From Maribellus comscasis (GTDB lineage Bacteria; Bacteroidota; Bacteroidia; Bacteroidales; Prolixibacteraceae), in NCBI RefSeq assembly GCF_009762775.1, contig NZ_CP046401.1:5902001-5966000 (forward strand): DNA of 64,000 nucleotides, read 5' to 3'. The first letter of the stretch is position 1. Every line of letters starts with the position of its first letter. Of the stretch, positions 60,903 to 64,000 are shown piece after piece. The notes below the pieces were generated by a model. It made no database searches, was not told the origin of the DNA, and was given only the letters and a program-made list of their open reading frames with translations. A program made the translations under genes and the position numbers.

Positions 60903-62126
60903 ATGGAAAGAGTTGTAGAAAGATTTATTCAGTACGCAAAAGAATATACCACTTCTGATCCCGAAAGTACTACTTATCCGAGTACGGAAAGACAGGTTGA
61001 TTTTATGAAAAAACTTGAAAAGGAGTTAAAAGAGATTGGCTTACGCGAGGTGGAAAGAGATAAATTTGGATACGTGACGGCGACAATTCCTGCCAACGGA
61101 ATTGAAAACGCTCCCGTTGTAGGTTTTATAGCCCACGTGGATACAAGTCCTGATTTTTCAGGGGAGAATGTAAATCCGCAGATTATTGAAAATTATGATG
61201 GCGGGGTGGTGCAGCTAAAAAACGGAGTGGAAATCAATCCGAAAAGTTTTCCTGAAATTTTGAACTACAAGGGACAGCCGGTAATTACAGCCGACGGCAC
61301 TACTTTACTCGGTGCCGACGATAAAGCCGGAGTTGCCGAGATTGTGACAGCGGCTGAAATTCTTCTTCAGAATGAAAAGTTTAAACACGGAAAGATAAGG
61401 GTTGCATTTACGCCCGACGAGGAGATTGGTAAAGGAACCGATTATTTTGATGTGAAAAAATTCGGAGCCGACTTTGCTTACACTTTGGATGGCGGCGAAA
61501 TTGGTGAGCTCGAATTTGAAAATTTCAACGCCGCCGCAGCTAAAATAACGGTTAACGGGCAAAGTGTTCATCCGGGGGCTGCGAAAAATAAAATGGTTAA
61601 TGCATTACTGGTGGCGCAAAAAATTATTGCCATGCTTCCACCTACTCAGCGGCCTGAACATACCGAAAAATATGAAGGGTTTTATCACCTGCTTTCATTA
61701 ACAGGGAACGTGGAAAAAGCTGAGATGCAGTATTTAATCCGAGACCACGATTCTGACAAGTTTGAAAAAAAGAAAAAATTACTCACTGAAATCGTACAGA
61801 TTATAAATCTGGAATTAGGTAAAAAAAGAATAGAACTGGAAATAAAAGATCAGTATTATAACATGCGTCAGAAAATTGAACCGGTTATGCATATTATTGA
61901 TATTGCAGAACGGGCAATGAAACAAGCCGGAGTTGTTCCAAAAATAAAGGCAATTCGTGGCGGAACTGACGGAGCGCGACTTTCTTACGACGGACTTCCA
62001 TGCCCAAACATTTTTGCCGGAGGGCATAATTTTCACGGGCCATTTGAATTTGTACCTGTTCCTTCCATGTTAAAATCAGTGGAAGTAATTTTGAATATTG
62101 CTCAGCTGGTGGGTAAATTAAATTAA
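60903..62126 (+). CDS. pepT: Peptidase T (tripeptidase)
   Basis: A 407-residue M20-family metallopeptidase. Zinc ligands and catalytic acids are in FIAHVDTSPD, LLGADDKAGV, TPDEEIGKGTD, TLDGGEIGELEFEN and GGHNFHGPFEF. It removes N-terminal residues from tripeptides in the cytoplasm. Its stop is 1 base before the tilS start, so these two are clearly cotranscribed. Confidence 0.95.
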   Translation: MERVVERFIQYAKEYTTSDPESTTYPSTERQVDFMKKLEKELKEIGLREVERDKFGYVTATIPANGIENAPVVGFIAHVDTSPDFSGENVNPQIIENYDGGVVQLKNGVEINPKSFPEILNYKGQPVITADGTTLLGADDKAGVAEIVTAAEILLQNEKFKHGKIRVAFTPDEEIGKGTDYFDVKKFGADFAYTLDGGEIGELEFENFNAAAAKITVNGQSVHPGAAKNKMVNALLVAQKIIAMLPPTQRPEHTEKYEGFYHLLSLTGNVEKAEMQYLIRDHDSDKFEKKKKLLTEIVQIINLELGKKRIELEIKDQYYNMRQKIEPVMHIIDIAERAMKQAGVVPKIKAIRGGTDGARLSYDGLPCPNIFAGGHNFHGPFEFVPVPSMLKSVEVILNIAQLVGKLN

Positions 62127-62127
62127 G

Positions 62128-63453
62128 ATGCTCAATCGGTTTTTTGAATTTGTAAAAGAAAAGCAGCTTTTTGAGTCTCATCAAAGAGTGCTACTGGCGG
62201 TTAGCGGCGGTATCGACAGCATGGTTCTTTTGTATTTATTTGAAAAATCGGGTTTTGAATACGGTATTGCTCACTGCAACTTTAATTTACGCGGCGAAGA
62301 ATCTGACGGCGATGAAAAGTTTGTTCGCGGGCAGGTACAACTTCACGGAATACCTGCTTTTTTTCAACGTTTTGAAACCGAAGAATACGCAAACCTGAAT
62401 GGCATTTCCATTGAAATGGCAGCCCGTGAGTTACGTTATGATTATTTTGAAAAAATACGTGTAGAAAAAAATTACGATTTTATTGCTACTGCCCATCACC
62501 AGGATGATCTGATTGAAACATTTTTTTTGAATCTTTCGCGGAAAACAGGAATTAAAGGATTAACAGGAATTAAAGAAAAGACAAGTAGAATTATCCGTCC
62601 GTTACTTTTTGCCTGCCGGCAGGAGATTGAAGATTTTGCACGATTAAATTTTATTGAATTCAGGGAAGATTCCTCCAATATTGAAGTAGTTTATCAGCGT
62701 AATTTTTTGCGCCACAAAATATTACCTTTATTTCAGGAGTTGAATCCTGCTTTTAAAAAGAATATTCTGGCAAGTATAGAAAATTTAAAAGAAGCGGAGC
62801 AGGTTTATTCCAGGTGCCTCCGGGTCGAGCACGACAAAGTTGTTGAAAAAAATAAAGAGGAAATCATAATCAAAATTGAACCCCTGCAAAACACTTTGTT
62901 TCCTAAAGTTTTGCTGTTTGAAATTCTTTCGGATTTTAACTTTAATTCATCGGTAACAGATGAGATTTTTCAGGGTTTGGAAAATGATTCGGGAAAACAA
63001 TTTTTTTCAAAAACCCACCGGTTGGTAAAAGATCGCGACAAATTGTTTATAACACCTTTTTCAGAACAGGAAGAACGGATATTTTACATTGAAAAAGATG
63101 ACATTGAGTTGTTTGAGCCGATGGATTTACTCATCGAAAAATGCGATGCAAAAGATTTCCTGATAAGTAAAGAGTCGAATGTTGCCAGTCTTGATCTTGG
63201 TGAACTGGAGTTTCCCCTGCTTATCCGAAAATGGAGACAGGGAGATTATTTTCAGCCACTTGGGATGACAGGTTTTAAAAAAGTTAGCGATTTTTTTATC
63301 GATGAAAAAATACCGTTGCATCAAAAAGAAAACATTTGGTTGCTTTGCAGTGGTAAAAAGATTGTATGGATTATTGGGTTTCGAATCGACAACCGTTTTA
63401 AAATTACAACAAAAACAAAAATGGTTTATACGATTGAAATGAGGAAAAGCTGA
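62128..63453 (+). CDS. tilS: tRNA(Ile)-lysidine synthetase
   Basis: A 441-residue N-type ATP pyrophosphatase. The P-loop-like AVSGGIDSMVLLYLF (about residue 25) and HCNFNLRGEESDGDE, ATAHHQDDLIETFFLNLSRKTG identify the catalytic domain; a C-terminal tRNA-binding domain follows (LIRKWRQGDYFQPLGM). It adds lysine to C34 of the AUA-decoding tRNA-Ile, an essential activity. It is followed by the convergent protease gene. Confidence 0.95.
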   Translation: MLNRFFEFVKEKQLFESHQRVLLAVSGGIDSMVLLYLFEKSGFEYGIAHCNFNLRGEESDGDEKFVRGQVQLHGIPAFFQRFETEEYANLNGISIEMAARELRYDYFEKIRVEKNYDFIATAHHQDDLIETFFLNLSRKTGIKGLTGIKEKTSRIIRPLLFACRQEIEDFARLNFIEFREDSSNIEVVYQRNFLRHKILPLFQELNPAFKKNILASIENLKEAEQVYSRCLRVEHDKVVEKNKEEIIIKIEPLQNTLFPKVLLFEILSDFNFNSSVTDEIFQGLENDSGKQFFSKTHRLVKDRDKLFITPFSEQEERIFYIEKDDIELFEPMDLLIEKCDAKDFLISKESNVASLDLGELEFPLLIRKWRQGDYFQPLGMTGFKKVSDFFIDEKIPLHQKENIWLLCSGKKIVWIIGFRIDNRFKITTKTKMVYTIEMRKS

Positions 63454-63465
63454 CGTTTTGTCTGC

Positions 63466-64000
63466 TCAGAATATTTTTGTTTTCCTTAAATCAACTTTTT
63501 CCCTTTTTCCTGATTTGTCAAGTAATTCTAATGTGATATTTTCTTTCGGTAAAGAATTGTACTGAATAAAATCGCAAAGCGCGGAATTTGAATTAAAGAG
63601 AAGCGAATCAACTTTTAGGATTTGCATTCCGGGAGTAACTCCCGCCTTTTCCGCGGAAGAGTTTTCAACAACCTGCATCACATACATTTGCTTTTCGTCG
63701 GAATACCCCACGTTAAATCCAAAAGTAGAGTAATCCCGAAAAGTATCATCAACCGGTTCCAAAAATATAGTTTGCGTTTTAAAATCGATGCTAACAATAA
63801 AACGCGACAAAACTTCAGTTCCCAGTAAACCTGATTTTCCGGTTTTTATTTCCACTTCCGGAATTTTTAAATCGCCTGCTTTTATGGTGTCGGCCAATGC
63901 AAGCTCTCCTTTTAGTTCACTTACTTTTCCGCTGATTCCCGATTGAGAATAGCCGCTGACCTTTGCCGTTTTCTCCACGATTTCGTGTTGTTTTAAAACT
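63466..64000 (-). CDS. Aspartyl protease/PDZ protein (C-terminal part)
   Basis: The frame is open through the right edge, so the 5' end is outside; about 178 residues are visible. The first part resembles a retropepsin-like fold, with SGLLGTEVLSRFIVSIDFKTQ similar to the second half of the family (GxLGxxFL..). A PDZ domain follows (about the last 90 residues; SSAEKAGVTPGMQILKVDSL). The catalytic Asp-Thr-Gly of the first lobe would lie before the edge. The family is of unclear physiological role in Bacteroidota. Confidence 0.75.
   Translation of the reverse strand, partial: VLKQHEIVEKTAKVSGYSQSGISGKVSELKGELALADTIKAGDLKIPEVEIKTGKSGLLGTEVLSRFIVSIDFKTQTIFLEPVDDTFRDYSTFGFNVGYSDEKQMYVMQVVENSSAEKAGVTPGMQILKVDSLLFNSNSALCDFIQYNSLPKENITLELLDKSGKREKVDLRKTKIF

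Noticed and set aside
1..64000. tRNA, rRNA and CRISPR elements
   Set aside because: I scanned the intergenic gaps and saw no cloverleaf with a T-loop consensus, no rRNA-like sequence and no regularly spaced direct repeats.

Overview
The window looks like chromosome from a low-GC member of the Bacteroidota, most probably a facultatively anaerobic Bacteroidales/Marinilabiliales (Prolixibacteraceae-like) species. This rests on an UpxY-type antiterminator beside a Wzi capsule protein, on Bacteroidota-style promoters (TTTG, then TAnnTTTG) without Shine-Dalgarno sequences, on secreted glycosidases of families GH92, GH105 and GH109, on an archaeal/eukaryal-type prolyl-tRNA synthetase and on many OmpP1- or porin-like barrels. 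I see no rRNA, tRNA, CRISPR array, prophage or intact insertion sequence. The taxonomic call is inference.

Layout. 1-1.6 kb: the edge of a capsule locus (partial wzi, upxY), then a probable small RNA with its own promoter and terminator. 1.7-5.7 kb: a cation-diffusion-facilitator protein, then a hemerythrin (Ric-like) and atypical LuxR-regulator pair, an outer-membrane porin and a periplasmic FMN-binding protein whose signal peptide is frameshifted at a T6 tract. 5.8-6.5 kb has no credible gene. 6.5-10 kb: a large multi-PAS hybrid histidine kinase. 10-20.8 kb: an island of c-type cytochrome genes, all on the minus strand. It holds CcsBA haem-attachment machinery, a tetraheme c554-like protein, a seven-haem NapC/NirT-like quinol oxidase, a di-haem cytochrome b, a seven-haem membrane-anchored cytochrome, a DUF5777 barrel, a monohaem lipoprotein and a six-haem lipoprotein with a collagen-like stretch. 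An FNR-type regulator gene with an N-terminal cysteine cluster sits at its head, and a near-perfect FNR box lies between that gene and the cytochromes. Together they encode 25 c-type haem sites and no recognisable terminal reductase, so electrons may be passed outward or to a partner encoded elsewhere.

21-29.3 kb: a histidine operon (hisG-D-C-B, then purU, a TlpA-like thioredoxin, a VOC protein, hisH and argB). It is preceded by a 22-residue leader peptide carrying an HHGHHG run and a strong attenuator hairpin. hisA, hisF and hisIE are not in the window. 29.3-38 kb: sugar and amino-acid genes: GH105 behind a promoter overlapped by a LacI-type operator, a Nudix protein, a trans-sulfuration enzyme overlapping an NhaC antiporter, a GH92 mannosidase and two small unknown proteins. 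38.3-40.2 kb: a tailless SSB and a short arginine-decarboxylase-like enzyme.

40.4-47.1 kb: a compact operon of TetR regulator, LolA-like protein, two FtsX-type permeases, a LolD-like ATPase, a CAP-domain protein and an outer-membrane barrel. Palindromic TetR-type operators precede it, and the TetR protein carries a textbook EF-hand calcium loop. This is my best candidate for an undescribed system: a possibly calcium-responsive envelope export or trafficking pathway. 47.3-64 kb: GH109, an Omp85-like barrel, a serine beta-lactamase-like lipoprotein, a lipoprotein-LytS-LytTR operon, a DUF819 permease, an OmpP1/FadL protein, a Tyr/Gly- then Ser/Arg-rich low-complexity lipoprotein, proS, a hypothetical gene with pepT and tilS, and the 3' part of an aspartyl-protease/PDZ gene cut by the right edge.
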